55,654 nucleotides of DNA, taken from Lachnospiraceae bacterium UBA6987. Lineage in GTDB: Bacteria; Bacillota; Clostridia; Lachnospirales; Lachnospiraceae. The notes below the pieces were generated by a model that did not search any database, was not told the DNA's origin, and worked only from the letters and a program-made list of their open reading frames with translations. Positions within the stretch are counted from its first letter, which is position 1, and every line of letters starts with the position of its first letter. Both the position numbers and the translations under genes were made by a program. The stretch lies in NCBI GenBank assembly GCA_002449955.1, contig DJYD01000059.1:1-55654 (forward strand), given 5' to 3'. Of the stretch, positions 26,536-34,566 are shown in pieces.

Positions 26536-26616
26536 ATTCCGGACGGTGGCGGTTCTGCAAGACAGCGAACCGTCCCCTGTCTTAGTTGTTTTGTCGCCTG
26601 TCATTCTTTGTAATAC

Positions 26617-26668
26617 CAAAAAGAGGCTCTGCTATGATCCGTTTTCACTGACCATGCAGAGCCTTTTC
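26617..26668 (-). terminator. Terminator of the enoate reductase gene
   Basis: On the minus strand GGCTCTGC pairs with GCAGAGCC around a 23-base loop, followed by TCTTTTT. The region 26536-26616 before it holds nothing else that I see. Confidence 0.7.
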
Positions 26669-26686
26669 TGTTGTTTGTTCAGTTTT

Positions 26687-28741
26687 TTACAGCTTCATCG
26701 CGACGTCCCAGGCGCCCCAGATGGCACTGCGGAGGTTGCCGACCTTATTGCAGTCGCCGATGAGGTGGACGTTCTTGCCAGCCGGGACAAGCGGCGCCGG
26801 ACGGTAGCCGACCGAGAAGATGACGGAATCCGCAGGGAGCTTCGTCAGCTTCTTGTCCTTGCCTTCGACAAGCACGTAGTCGGGGCCGATCTCCTTCGTT
26901 GCACTCTCCAGGAAGACCGGGATATTGTTGGTCTTGAAGCAGTCGCGCAGATAGCTGGAGTTCGCAAGGCACAGGTTCTTCACCGCCATCAGGTCGTTCA
27001 TCATTTCCACGATGGCCGGGTGTTTGCCCTTGCGGAAGAGGTCGAGCGTGATCTCGCAGCCGGTCAGGCCGCCGCCGATGATGACCACGTGGTCGCCGAC
27101 TTCCTTCTCGCCGAGCAGGTATTCGGTCGCGTCCATGGCGCGTTCCGCACCCGGGATCGGGATCTTCTTCGGCGTGGTGCCGGTGGCGATGATGATCTCG
27201 TCGGCAAGCAGGGAATTCAGGTCCTTCACCTCGGTATTTAACTTCACCGGGATATCCAGTTCCTTAATCTGCAGCTTGAACCATTCGATCAGCTTCTTGT
27301 CATTTTCCTTGAAGGACGGAGCCGCTGCCGCAATGAAGATGCCGCCGAGCTCGCCGCTCTTCTCGTAAATGGTCGGATAGTGGCCGCGGAGCTTTAAGAC
27401 TCTGGCCGCTTCCATGCCGCCGATGCCGCCGCCGATGATGGCGATGCGCTTCGGGTGCTTCGTGGGAACGATCTTATACTTGTTTGACTGCATGGACGGC
27501 GGGTTAATGGCGCAGCGGCACATGCCGAGCGTATCGGAGAAGTCCTGATCGTTGCCGGTGCCGTTGTGCTTCGAAAGGTTGAAGCAGGCGGCGTGGCAGC
27601 CGATGCACGGACGGATCTCTTCTTCCTTATCTGCCATGAGCTTGGTGACCCATTCGGGGTCAGCCAGGAACTGACGGCCCACAGCCATGGCGTCGATGCC
27701 GCCTCTTTCGATCGCGGCAGCGCCGTCCTTCGGCTGCATGCGGCCGGCGCAGACCACCGGGATATCCACGAACTTCTTGATATGCTCCACATCCTCGAGG
27801 TTGCAGTTGAGCGGCATGTACTGCGGCGGGTGCGACCAGTACCAGGCGTCGTAGGTGCCGTTGTCGCAGTTCAGCATGTCGTAGCCGGCATCCTGCAGGT
27901 ACTTCGCGGCCTTCTCGCTTTCCTCCATGTCGCGGCCGATCTCGATGTAGTCCTCACCGGGCATCGCGCCTTCGCGGAAAGCCTTGGTCTTGGAGACGAC
28001 GGAATAGCGGAGCGAGACTGGGAAGTCCTTGCCGCATTTCTTCTTGATCTCCTGGACGATCTCCACGGCGAAGCGGTAGCGGTTCTCGAAGGAGCCGCCG
28101 TATTCGTCCTTCCTCTGGTTCGTATATTTCAGCGTGAACTGGTCAAGCAGATAGCCTTCATGCACCGCGTGCACTTCCACGCCGTCGACACCGGCTTCCT
28201 TGCACAGGCGGGCTGTTTCGCCGTAGGCATAGACGATCTGCGCGATCTCCTTCTTCGTCACTTCACGGCAGGTGACCTTGTCGTGCCAGCGGTTCGGGAG
28301 CACGCTCGGGGCAGCCGTCAGGTATTCAACGTCGATCACGGGGCTCGCAATGCGGCCGATGATCTTGTTCGTGGCGAGCATGGCCAGCGCATCCGAAAGG
28401 GCCATGGAACGGCCGAAGCCTGCGGTCATCTGGATGAACATCTTCGCACCGGTCTTGTGCAGTTCGTCCATGAATTCCTTCAGCTTCTTGAACTTGGCCT
28501 TGTTCTGATACAGCCACATGCGGCCGAGCACGTCGCGGATGGGTGCGATGCCGGGGATGACCAGGCCGCAGTTGTTGTCGGCGACGTTTTTCAGGAGCTT
28601 GGCCGCTTCCTTGTCGAAGTGGTTCGGCTCCATCCAGCCGAAGATGCAGGTGCCGCCCATGGGGGCCAGCACGATCCGGTTCTTGATCTCCAGATTACCG
28701 ACCTTCCAGGGGGTAAATAATGCTTCGTATTCCTGCTTCAT
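26687..28741 (-). CDS. 2-enoate reductase (old yellow enzyme family, FMN/4Fe-4S/FAD)
   Basis: A 684-aa enzyme. Residues 1-370 are an FMN-binding TIM barrel (NRIVLAPMGG, then VEVHAVHEGYLLDQFTLKYTN with the catalytic His-rich segment). A 4Fe-4S site follows at C379-x2-C382-x3-C386 and C410 (CRCAINP), with an insertion of about 12 residues between the third and fourth cysteine compared with typical members. A FAD domain (GGGIGG, 437-442) and NAD domain (GGGLTGCE, about 567) complete it. Such enzymes reduce the double bond of enoates, cinnamate or related acids using NADH. ATG 28741 has AAGGAGG. It ends the nickel/dehydratase locus and was probably recruited to reduce its product. Substrate unknown. 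Confidence 0.85.
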   Translation of the reverse strand: MKQEYEALFTPWKVGNLEIKNRIVLAPMGGTCIFGWMEPNHFDKEAAKLLKNVADNNCGLVIPGIAPIRDVLGRMWLYQNKAKFKKLKEFMDELHKTGAKMFIQMTAGFGRSMALSDALAMLATNKIIGRIASPVIDVEYLTAAPSVLPNRWHDKVTCREVTKKEIAQIVYAYGETARLCKEAGVDGVEVHAVHEGYLLDQFTLKYTNQRKDEYGGSFENRYRFAVEIVQEIKKKCGKDFPVSLRYSVVSKTKAFREGAMPGEDYIEIGRDMEESEKAAKYLQDAGYDMLNCDNGTYDAWYWSHPPQYMPLNCNLEDVEHIKKFVDIPVVCAGRMQPKDGAAAIERGGIDAMAVGRQFLADPEWVTKLMADKEEEIRPCIGCHAACFNLSKHNGTGNDQDFSDTLGMCRCAINPPSMQSNKYKIVPTKHPKRIAIIGGGIGGMEAARVLKLRGHYPTIYEKSGELGGIFIAAAAPSFKENDKKLIEWFKLQIKELDIPVKLNTEVKDLNSLLADEIIIATGTTPKKIPIPGAERAMDATEYLLGEKEVGDHVVIIGGGLTGCEITLDLFRKGKHPAIVEMMNDLMAVKNLCLANSSYLRDCFKTNNIPVFLESATKEIGPDYVLVEGKDKKLTKLPADSVIFSVGYRPAPLVPAGKNVHLIGDCNKVGNLRSAIWGAWDVAMKL

Positions 28742-28822
28742 AAAACCTCCTTTATTCTTCACAGGCTTCCGGCAGGCTCTGCGCGGCATTTATCACGGCC
28801 GCAGCGCAGGTCCTCTCCGGTT

Positions 28823-29026
28823 TTATGCTTTTTCCGCAGGTGCTTCCTGCGTATCAATGAGTACGATATTGTTTTCGAGATCCACGGAGGCAACACTCCC
28901 GGGGATGCGTTTTGCCGCCCCGAAAAGGTCACGCACGATCACTTCGCCCGCTTCCTGGCGGATCTGCGCCGCAAGCTCCATGATGAGCTCTCTGTCCGAG
29001 GCGCGGTAGACATTGGAAAGGCACAT
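28823..29026 (-). CDS. cooT: CooT-type nickel-binding protein
   Basis: A 67-aa protein starting MCLSNVYRAS, as in CooT, where Cys2 helps bind Ni(II) at a dimer interface. It continues IVRDLFGAAKRIPGSV and SVDLENNIVLIDTQ, matching the family's small beta barrel. It is thought to act in nickel delivery for CO dehydrogenase. The true start is the ATG at 29026; longer frames lack the Cys2 arrangement. It sits directly downstream of the His-rich protein and upstream of the enoate reductase. No CO dehydrogenase gene is in the window. Confidence 0.8.
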   Translation of the reverse strand: MCLSNVYRASDRELIMELAAQIRQEAGEVIVRDLFGAAKRIPGSVASVDLENNIVLIDTQEAPAEKA

Positions 29027-29027
29027 A

Positions 29028-29384
29028 TCAGACCTCCTTACCCTGTGCGGGGACGCCTTCTTCCTGCGGCTCCGCAGGTCTTCCGGCCTCTTCCTTCGGC
29101 GCGGCAAGGCCCACAGCCTCCATCAGGGCGAGATTTGCCTCCACCATGCGGGCACATGCCGCGCGGACCTTCTTTGCGGCCGCAGGGTTCCCGGCCGTCT
29201 CAAAGCGCTCCGCAAGATGCGCCATCTCCTCTTCGTGGTGGCGGTTGTGGTCCAGCATATGCGCAAGCAGAATGCGGGCTTTTTCGAGCTCGCTCAGATC
29301 CACGGAAACCTCCTCATGATCATGATGATCATGATGGTGCCCGTGGTCATGCTCCCCGTGATGGTCATGATGATAAAACTTCAT
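29028..29384 (-). CDS. Histidine-rich putative metal-binding protein
   Basis: A 118-aa protein. The first 23 residues are almost all His, Asp and Gly (HHDHHGEHDHGHH), a nickel or zinc storage signature. A helical domain (about 28-95, LSELEKARILLAHMLDHNRHHEEE, here quoted in two parts: LSELEKARILLAHML and DHNRHHEEEMAHL) and a Glu/Pro tail follow. Such His-rich proteins accompany CODH and hydrogenase maturation genes. It overlaps the ACS-like gene by 4 bp (ATGA) and precedes CooT by 1 bp, so the three are translationally linked. Nickel as the metal is inference from neighbours. Confidence 0.7.
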   Translation of the reverse strand: MKFYHHDHHGEHDHGHHHDHHDHEEVSVDLSELEKARILLAHMLDHNRHHEEEMAHLAERFETAGNPAAAKKVRAACARMVEANLALMEAVGLAAPKEEAGRPAEPQEEGVPAQGKEV

Positions 29385-30079
29385 GTTTTCTTCCTTCCCA
29401 TGTGCATCTCTTTCATGCCTTCGACTTCGTCGCAGACGGGCTTTAAGCTGCAGTGTCCGCAGTCCGTGGGCAGGCCGTCCAGGATGTGCGAGAGCGTCTT
29501 CGTGATGTCGTCGACCTTCTTCGCGTTCGGCTTTAAGGCCTTCACCACCGCTTCATCGGTGATGAAGATGATCTGCGCGTCCTGCACGCCCTTCACCGCC
29601 TTATACTTTGCCAGGTAAGCGGCGCCGACCGCGGCAAAGTTTATCCCGCGCTTTACGGCATCTCTGCTTACCCGCACCTGCTCCTCATAGCTCGTCGAGG
29701 ACACGCGCACCATATAGCCCTTTGGAAAGACGTGATAGCGCACATATTCCATCTGGCGGATCATGTCGTGGCCGGCGTCGTCCTCCGTGATCTCGTCGGT
29801 CTTCAGCAGGACGATGCGGGCAAAGGGCGAATCGCCTTTAAGCTCCGGCAGGTCGCGGCCTATCAGAAGGACCGCTCCGCCCGGGAGCAGCTCGCCCGTC
29901 GTCACGCAGGTGTAGTTCACGGAAGGGTGCCCCGAGCCGCCGAGCTCGAAGGCCGCATCACGCTGCATCACGAGCTCGCTCTGTCCGGGATCCGGCCATG
30001 CGGCCGCGGCGGGCAGGCTTTTCGCACGCCCCTCCGCCGCCTCCGCAGTTGCCTTGATGATCGAATCGTATAGTTTCAT
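29381..30079 (-). CDS. Acetyl-CoA synthase/CO dehydrogenase beta-like short protein
   Basis: A 232-aa protein that resembles a short family annotated as CO dehydrogenase/acetyl-CoA synthase beta-related, by recall. It contains WPDPGQSELVMQRD, LLPGGAVLLIGRDLPEL, MEYVRYHVFPKGYMVR, and a C-terminal CxxC-x6-C (DCGHCSLKPVCDEVEGM). It is less than half the length of an acetyl-CoA synthase subunit, so it cannot carry that whole reaction. The cysteine cluster may bind a metal or iron-sulfur centre. I chose ATG 30079 although the ribosome site is close. It stands between the small membrane peptide and the His-rich protein. It might handle nickel or activate the dehydratase. Confidence 0.55.
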   Translation of the reverse strand: MKLYDSIIKATAEAAEGRAKSLPAAAAWPDPGQSELVMQRDAAFELGGSGHPSVNYTCVTTGELLPGGAVLLIGRDLPELKGDSPFARIVLLKTDEITEDDAGHDMIRQMEYVRYHVFPKGYMVRVSSTSYEEQVRVSRDAVKRGINFAAVGAAYLAKYKAVKGVQDAQIIFITDEAVVKALKPNAKKVDDITKTLSHILDGLPTDCGHCSLKPVCDEVEGMKEMHMGRKKT

Positions 30080-30084
30080 CTCCG

Positions 30085-30252
30085 TTAGAACCTGATATCT
30101 GTCTTCTTCCGGTCGAAGATGGTGTTGACTCTGCGGTAGGCCCATTCCATGAGCTTCTGATCAAGGTTCCAGAAATAGACCACAAAAAGCACGAGACACA
30201 GAGCCACAAGGACCGTCAGCAGAACCTTAAGTACCTTGAAAAATTCTTTCAT
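30085..30252 (-). CDS. 55-aa single-pass membrane peptide of the dehydratase locus
   Basis: An unlisted short gene: a charged start, a membrane helix (about residues 8-27, LKVLLTVLVALCLVLFVVYF) and a basic C-terminus ending KKTDIRF. AAAGGAAA precedes ATG 30252. It lies 18 bp after the activator gene and 5 bp before the ACS-like gene. The plus-strand dehydratase set has a similarly placed 73-aa membrane peptide (42284-42505) with the same helix-then-tail plan, suggesting that each set needs a small membrane anchor. Confidence 0.65.
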   Translation of the reverse strand: MKEFFKVLKVLLTVLVALCLVLFVVYFWNLDQKLMEWAYRRVNTIFDRKKTDIRF

Positions 30253-30270
30253 GCGCTTTTCCTTTCACGG

Positions 30271-31071
30271 TCAGGCGGTCTTCTTCGCCATGCCTTTCTG
30301 ACGGGCATATTCCGCAGCGCCGAGCGCGCCCATAAGCTGCGGATCGGTGTCCAGATCCACGACTTTCAGCTTCAGCACGTGCTCGATGGCGGCCTTTAAG
30401 CCGTCGTTCTTCGCGCAGCCGCCGGTCAGTGTGATGGAATCGGTCGCGCCCGCCTTCTTGCTCATGACGAAGCAGCGCTTTGCGACAGCCATCTGGATGC
30501 CGGCCGCGATCTCGTTCATGGGCTTTCCTTCGCCGACCAGGGTGATGACTTCGGATTCCGCAAACACCGTGCACTGTGCGGTGATCGGGATCACGTTCTT
30601 CGCGGACAGGGACAGCTTCGAGAATTCAGGAAGGCTCATTTCAAACGAACGCGCCATGGCTTCGTAGAAGCGGCCGGTGCCGGCAGCGCATTTGTCGTTC
30701 ATGGCAAAGTTCTTCACGGTGCCGTCGGCATCGATGGAGATGCCTTTAATGTCCTGGCCGCCGATATCGATGATGGCCTTGACGTTCGGGTTCGTGACGT
30801 GTACGCCCATGGCATGGCAGGATATCTCGGAGATGTTCTCATCCGCAAACGGGACCTTGTTGCGGCCGTAGCCGGTACCGATGAGGTACGCGAGGTCCTC
30901 GGACTTCTCCAGCCCGACCTGCTTCAAGACCTCGGCCATGGCCAGTTTGGCGGATTCCTCCGCATTGATCTTGCTCTTCATCGTGGTATCCGCAACGATC
31001 TTGCCGGTCTCGTCCACGATCACTGCCTTGGTGTAAGTCGACCCAACGTCGCAGCCGCCGAAATATTTCAT
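30271..31071 (-). CDS. 2-hydroxyacyl-CoA dehydratase activator (archerase)
   Basis: A 266-aa ASKHA-fold ATPase (HgdC/FldI type). GGCDVGSTYTKAVI holds the first phosphate loop, IDIGGQDIKG the second, and LTGGCAKNDGL the third. Cys128 (NDKCAAGTGRF) and Cys167 (ITAQCTVF) would bridge the single 4Fe-4S cluster at the homodimer interface. It uses two ATP to drive one very low-potential electron into the dehydratase. It is the only activator in the window, though there are two dehydratase pairs, so it probably serves both. A 128-bp gap containing an interspersed repeat separates it from the alpha gene. Confidence 0.93.
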   Translation of the reverse strand: MKYFGGCDVGSTYTKAVIVDETGKIVADTTMKSKINAEESAKLAMAEVLKQVGLEKSEDLAYLIGTGYGRNKVPFADENISEISCHAMGVHVTNPNVKAIIDIGGQDIKGISIDADGTVKNFAMNDKCAAGTGRFYEAMARSFEMSLPEFSKLSLSAKNVIPITAQCTVFAESEVITLVGEGKPMNEIAAGIQMAVAKRCFVMSKKAGATDSITLTGGCAKNDGLKAAIEHVLKLKVVDLDTDPQLMGALGAAEYARQKGMAKKTA

Positions 31072-31130
31072 GGTATATATTCTCCTTTATGTGATTCATT
31101 GATAATATGTTATGACTGTGTCCTCTGTGA

Positions 31131-31193
31131 AGATCCTTCGTCGGGCTGCGCCCTCCTGCACAAGGCACACCCTCCGGGTGTCAGGATGACAAG
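31131..31193. repeat. Short interspersed hairpin repeat (ATCCTTCG...CAGGAT), copy 2
   Basis: AGATCCTTCG (31131-31140) and TCAGGATGACA (31181-31191) enclose a longer centre containing CACCCTCCGGGTG, itself a hairpin. The same arms frame 4692-4719. It lies between dehydratase alpha and the activator. Confidence 0.55.
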
Positions 31194-31199
31194 AGGGGC

Positions 31200-32984
31200 T
31201 TACCAGCTGGCGTCGTCCTCGAAGTCCACGAGCGACGGATCGATGGGCTCTTCGCGCATGACCGTACGCATGTATTCGTTGACCTTCGAACGCATATCCT
31301 TGCGGGAAACGGTGCGCGGATCCATCAGGTCGTGTTCGATCCAGATGAGGCGCACGCCGTGCTCTCTCGCCTGCTCGTCGAAGAGGCCGTTCAGCGTAGA
31401 CATGTTCTTGCAGGATACGTGCTGGTACATGATGACGATGTCCGGCTTCCAGATCTCGACCTGGCGCCAGAGCTCGGTCAGCACGTGGTCGTAGCCGCCG
31501 TTCGTGTGGCGCCGCATGACCATGCGCTCGTAGAGTCTTGCCATGTCTTTGAGGGCTTCTTCCGGATCCTCGGTCTCAAGCGGCTTCGTGAAGTTTAAGC
31601 TTTCCATTTCCACGAGCACGTTGATGCCCCAGCAGTTTGCAAGCCAGTTGGAGAAGTTGGCGTAATAGTGCGCCGGCACGCTCCAGACGATCGCACGGTG
31701 GCGCATCTTGCCGCGCCACGGCTCTTCCTTCTTCGAATAGGCCTTCATCATGATCTTGTCGACCTTCTTGAAGGTGTCCAGGATGCGCGGGTCGAGACCG
31801 CCGTCCATCTCGTAGTTCCATTTGCGGAACAGCTCATAGCACGGACCGATCAGCTGCGGGTACGGCGTCTGGTTGACTTCCCATTTCTGCAGCTCATACT
31901 GTGTTTCCTTGTTGAAGCGCTTCATGGCGGCAAAGTAGGCGTCCCAGTTCCATTTCGCACCGGTCTGCTCTTCGATGAACTTGATGCAGCCCTTGATGTC
32001 GGCCACGGCCGCCTGCATGGACGATTCGTCCTCGTAGCGGACCGGGAAGCACAGGTGGTAGGTCGGCAGATCCTTGAAGCGGCGGCTCGTATAGGACGAG
32101 GCCATGACGGATCCGTCGCAGGGCATGGAGCTCGAAATGAAGCAGGAACCCATGTGCGGCAGGGCGTCGATGACGCAGGCGCCGCATTCGGAGGTCGGGA
32201 CCGGGCAGGTGTCGGACGGCAGGCCGTAGCTCTCGACGGCGTCGATGTATGGCATGCAGGCGAGCTGGTCGATCTCGGAGAGCAGGAACACCGGCATCAG
32301 CTGATACGGGATGCCCACAAGATCCGGGAAGCCGGCCATGATCTGCGCCATGGTCATTTCGTCAAGCAGCACGATCTTCTTCGACAGGTCGACCGAGTTG
32401 CCGTTCTTTTCGTCGCTCTTCATGAGGAGCACCAGGTTCTCCGCCACATAGCGGAAGATCGCAAAGATCAGCTCATGGTGCATCTTGAGCGCGTTGCCGC
32501 GCAGGCCGAGCGTATTCTTATCCATAAAGGAATGGCAGCAGAAATAGGAGATCATCCAGCGGTAGTGCACCGCACCGTTAAGGGCCGGGATGAGGTCCTT
32601 GGAGAAGGTGCCGAGCAGCATCCCCCACATGCGGAGCCATTCGTAATAATCGTAGACCGTGTCCTTGAGACCGCGCCACTCGCGGCGGACGGTAGCCATC
32701 TTGCCGTTCCGGTAAAGCTTGCCGAGCTGCTTTTCACCGTTTAAGAGCCAGTCAAGACGCTCTTCATTCGTCATCTTCGCAAACAAACCGGCTTCCATCT
32801 TCGCGCGCTTGCCGAAGGCCTTCCATTCGTTCCCCATCGCCTTCGCAACACCCTTCCAGTCGGTCTCCTTCAGCATGCCGCCGATAATGCTTCCGACTTC
32901 CTTCAGGTTCGCGAGCTGGGCTTTGCCGTCCATGTGATCCTTCATGCGGAAGAATTTCGGATTCGGATATTTTACCTTGCTCAT
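31200..32984 (-). CDS. 2-hydroxyacyl-CoA dehydratase family, extended alpha subunit (set 1)
   Basis: A 594-aa iron-sulfur protein of the HgdA/BcrB-like family. Typical alpha subunits have about 410-480 residues; here an N-terminal helical extension of roughly 130 residues is added. The Cys-bearing elements are SDTCPVPTSECGACVID, SMPCDGSVMASS and YQHVSCKNMST, which could ligand the 4Fe-4S cluster. It pairs with the beta subunit, whose stop overlaps its ATG by 4 bp. The alpha protein of set 2 has the same length and order. With the activator it would remove water from a 2-hydroxyacyl-CoA or reduce another recalcitrant bond. Substrate unknown. Confidence 0.85.
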   Translation of the reverse strand: MSKVKYPNPKFFRMKDHMDGKAQLANLKEVGSIIGGMLKETDWKGVAKAMGNEWKAFGKRAKMEAGLFAKMTNEERLDWLLNGEKQLGKLYRNGKMATVRREWRGLKDTVYDYYEWLRMWGMLLGTFSKDLIPALNGAVHYRWMISYFCCHSFMDKNTLGLRGNALKMHHELIFAIFRYVAENLVLLMKSDEKNGNSVDLSKKIVLLDEMTMAQIMAGFPDLVGIPYQLMPVFLLSEIDQLACMPYIDAVESYGLPSDTCPVPTSECGACVIDALPHMGSCFISSSMPCDGSVMASSYTSRRFKDLPTYHLCFPVRYEDESSMQAAVADIKGCIKFIEEQTGAKWNWDAYFAAMKRFNKETQYELQKWEVNQTPYPQLIGPCYELFRKWNYEMDGGLDPRILDTFKKVDKIMMKAYSKKEEPWRGKMRHRAIVWSVPAHYYANFSNWLANCWGINVLVEMESLNFTKPLETEDPEEALKDMARLYERMVMRRHTNGGYDHVLTELWRQVEIWKPDIVIMYQHVSCKNMSTLNGLFDEQAREHGVRLIWIEHDLMDPRTVSRKDMRSKVNEYMRTVMREEPIDPSLVDFEDDASW

Positions 32985-34180
32985 GCTTCTGCCTCCTCTT
33001 CCGCGTGGATCCGCTTGATCTCCAGGGCTTCCACAAAGGCCTGGAAACGGGTGCGGAGCTGTCCCGAATTGCGGACGTTGTACGGGCGGTCGATCGAAAG
33101 CACCGGCCAGCCGTATTCATCGTGCAGGATGTGGCTGGCGAGCGGACGCTCGAAAGCCCAGAAATCGCAGAACTTCATCTGCTCGTAGACGATGCCGTCC
33201 GCGCCGTACTCACGGGCCAGGCGGTCGGCCGTCTCGCGGCGCTGGGTGACCTTCTCTTCGCTCATGTAGCGGGCGCACTCGGAGGTCAGCATGTAGTGGC
33301 GGCAGATCTGAGTCAGGATATCCTCGCCCTCTTTGATCACGATCTCTTCCCGTCCGGGCGTGGAGCCGTAGCAGTAGCGGTCGGCCACCACGAACGCGCC
33401 GGATTCTTCCAGCAGGCGGGTGAAATCGAGGTCGTCGACCTCGCTGCCCACCACCGCGACTCTGGCTCTGTACCAGGGCTTTTGGTCCGGCTCGCGCGTT
33501 TTGATCTCTTCGAGCGTCTCGCGGAGCTTCGGCAGGATGAGCGCCTTCGGGCAGCAGTAGCTGACCAGGCAGAGCACGTGGTACTCATAGCCCGTCACCG
33601 GCGGATTCGGCAGCTTTCTTAAGTTTCCGATCTCGGTCAGGATGCGGCAGACTTCGTTGTGCTCCTCGACCGCCTTAAGCAGCGCCTCGTCCGAGGTGTC
33701 CACGCCGTAACGCGCTGTCAGCTCATCCAGCAGATGGATGCGCATCTGGGTGCGCATCTGCTCTACCGTATAGGTCTCCACCTTATACGGGATGTCGCAG
33801 TGGCTGACGAAGAAATTCGGCTTCGTGTTGCAGTTCAGGATCTCCATGTGCTCGTAGCAGCGGTTCATGGCCGAGCAGGCGTCCACACCCGCAAAGGCGT
33901 CCAGGAACTGGTAGCCGCCCTCGATCGCACGCTCTAGCAGAGATCTGGCGTACTCGCAGGTGTAGTTGGACATGTAGTAGGTGGCGATGTCGATGCTGCC
34001 CGTGCGCGGCGCGCGGATGCGCACCGAGAAGCACTTGTCCACGTTGCAGAGCACTTCCGGCATGTGGTAGCAGGTATAGCCGACCGCCAGTCCTCCTTCC
34101 TCCTGCGCCTGCCGGACGAGCGCATTGTCGGCGTCTTCCAGCAGGTTTTCAAATTCGATCAGGTATTTGAGATCTTTCAT
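32981..34180 (-). CDS. 2-hydroxyacyl-CoA dehydratase family, beta subunit (set 1)
   Basis: A 399-aa protein of the HgdB/FldC family. It has GYTCYHMPEVLC near residue 34, then C102 and C108 (DACSAMNRCYE), C270 (DRYCYGS) and C338 (MKFCDFWAF), of which three probably hold the 4Fe-4S cluster. A good ribosome site (GGGAGG) precedes ATG 34180. It is the first gene of the dehydratase series, followed by alpha with ATGA overlap. It is clearly paralogous to 39292-40512 (for example ATYYMSN, LLERAIEGG, LRTRFQAFVE in both). Confidence 0.9.
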   Translation of the reverse strand: MKDLKYLIEFENLLEDADNALVRQAQEEGGLAVGYTCYHMPEVLCNVDKCFSVRIRAPRTGSIDIATYYMSNYTCEYARSLLERAIEGGYQFLDAFAGVDACSAMNRCYEHMEILNCNTKPNFFVSHCDIPYKVETYTVEQMRTQMRIHLLDELTARYGVDTSDEALLKAVEEHNEVCRILTEIGNLRKLPNPPVTGYEYHVLCLVSYCCPKALILPKLRETLEEIKTREPDQKPWYRARVAVVGSEVDDLDFTRLLEESGAFVVADRYCYGSTPGREEIVIKEGEDILTQICRHYMLTSECARYMSEEKVTQRRETADRLAREYGADGIVYEQMKFCDFWAFERPLASHILHDEYGWPVLSIDRPYNVRNSGQLRTRFQAFVEALEIKRIHAEEEAEA

Positions 34181-34566
34181 AGGACCTCCCTTCCTAAAAA
34201 TATACGTTCTGTAATGTTTTCACATTCGTTGTCTCTAAGGATTCCGCCCGGCGCCGTGCTTGCGGGATATCTTTTGTTTCCGCTCGCTGCCTTGCAGAGT
34301 TCGTCCCGGCTCCTTGTTCGCGCGAATCTTTCTCAGAGGCGATAAAAGCCTCTTCGAAAGTTCCGACGCTCGCGTTCGCCGGGAACATAGGCGCGCTCGC
34401 GTAAAGTAGTATCTCTGCCCGCTCGCGTTCGCCGGGCCGGGGTTACAAGCGCGACGCATGCATGCCCGGTCAGAACTATTATTTTCAGCTGCCGGTCCCA
34501 TGAAAGGGCGGACGGGGCGTCCGCCGGAGGCGGCAGTTTTATATGGGGTTCGCTGCGGCGGGGGTT
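34181..34566 (-). promoter_or_regulatory. Long GC-rich leader between cooC and the dehydratase operon
   Basis: This 386-bp gap has no credible gene. It contains a 17-bp direct repeat (CGCTCGCGTTCGCCGGG at 34367-34383 and 34420-34436) and a related GCGCGCTCGCGT between them. There is a hairpin AGAGGC-gataaaa-GCCTCT (34335-34353) and a perfect ribosome site at the dehydratase end. No clear -10/-35 pair was found. It could hold a regulatory RNA or operator. Several overlapping open frames here have no family resemblance. Confidence 0.45.

Noticed and set aside
27566..28720. A 384-codon plus-strand frame opposite the enoate reductase
   Set aside because: It is the mirror of a strongly supported gene in GC-rich sequence, is low in complexity (His/Val/Asp-rich) and has no ribosome site.
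26687..28741. Assignment as a bile acid (BaiCD/BaiH) oxidoreductase
   Set aside because: The family is shared, but no other bai gene is nearby and the neighbours are dehydratase and nickel genes.
31668..32744. A 358-codon plus-strand frame opposite dehydratase alpha
   Set aside because: Antisense shadow with no recognisable domain; the minus-strand gene carries the family motifs.
26687..34180. Assignment as the aromatic amino acid (fld) or leucine (had) reductive pathway
   Set aside because: No CoA-transferase (fldA/hadA), 2-hydroxyacid dehydrogenase (fldH), acyl-CoA dehydrogenase or etf genes are present, and the alpha subunits are about 130 residues longer than FldB or HadB.
34367..34436. 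CRISPR array
   Set aside because: Only two 17-bp copies with one spacer-like interval, and no cas genes in the window.
34194..34501. Short minus-strand frames in the 34181-34566 leader
   Set aside because: They overlap one another, have no ribosome site and cover repeats; no family resemblance.
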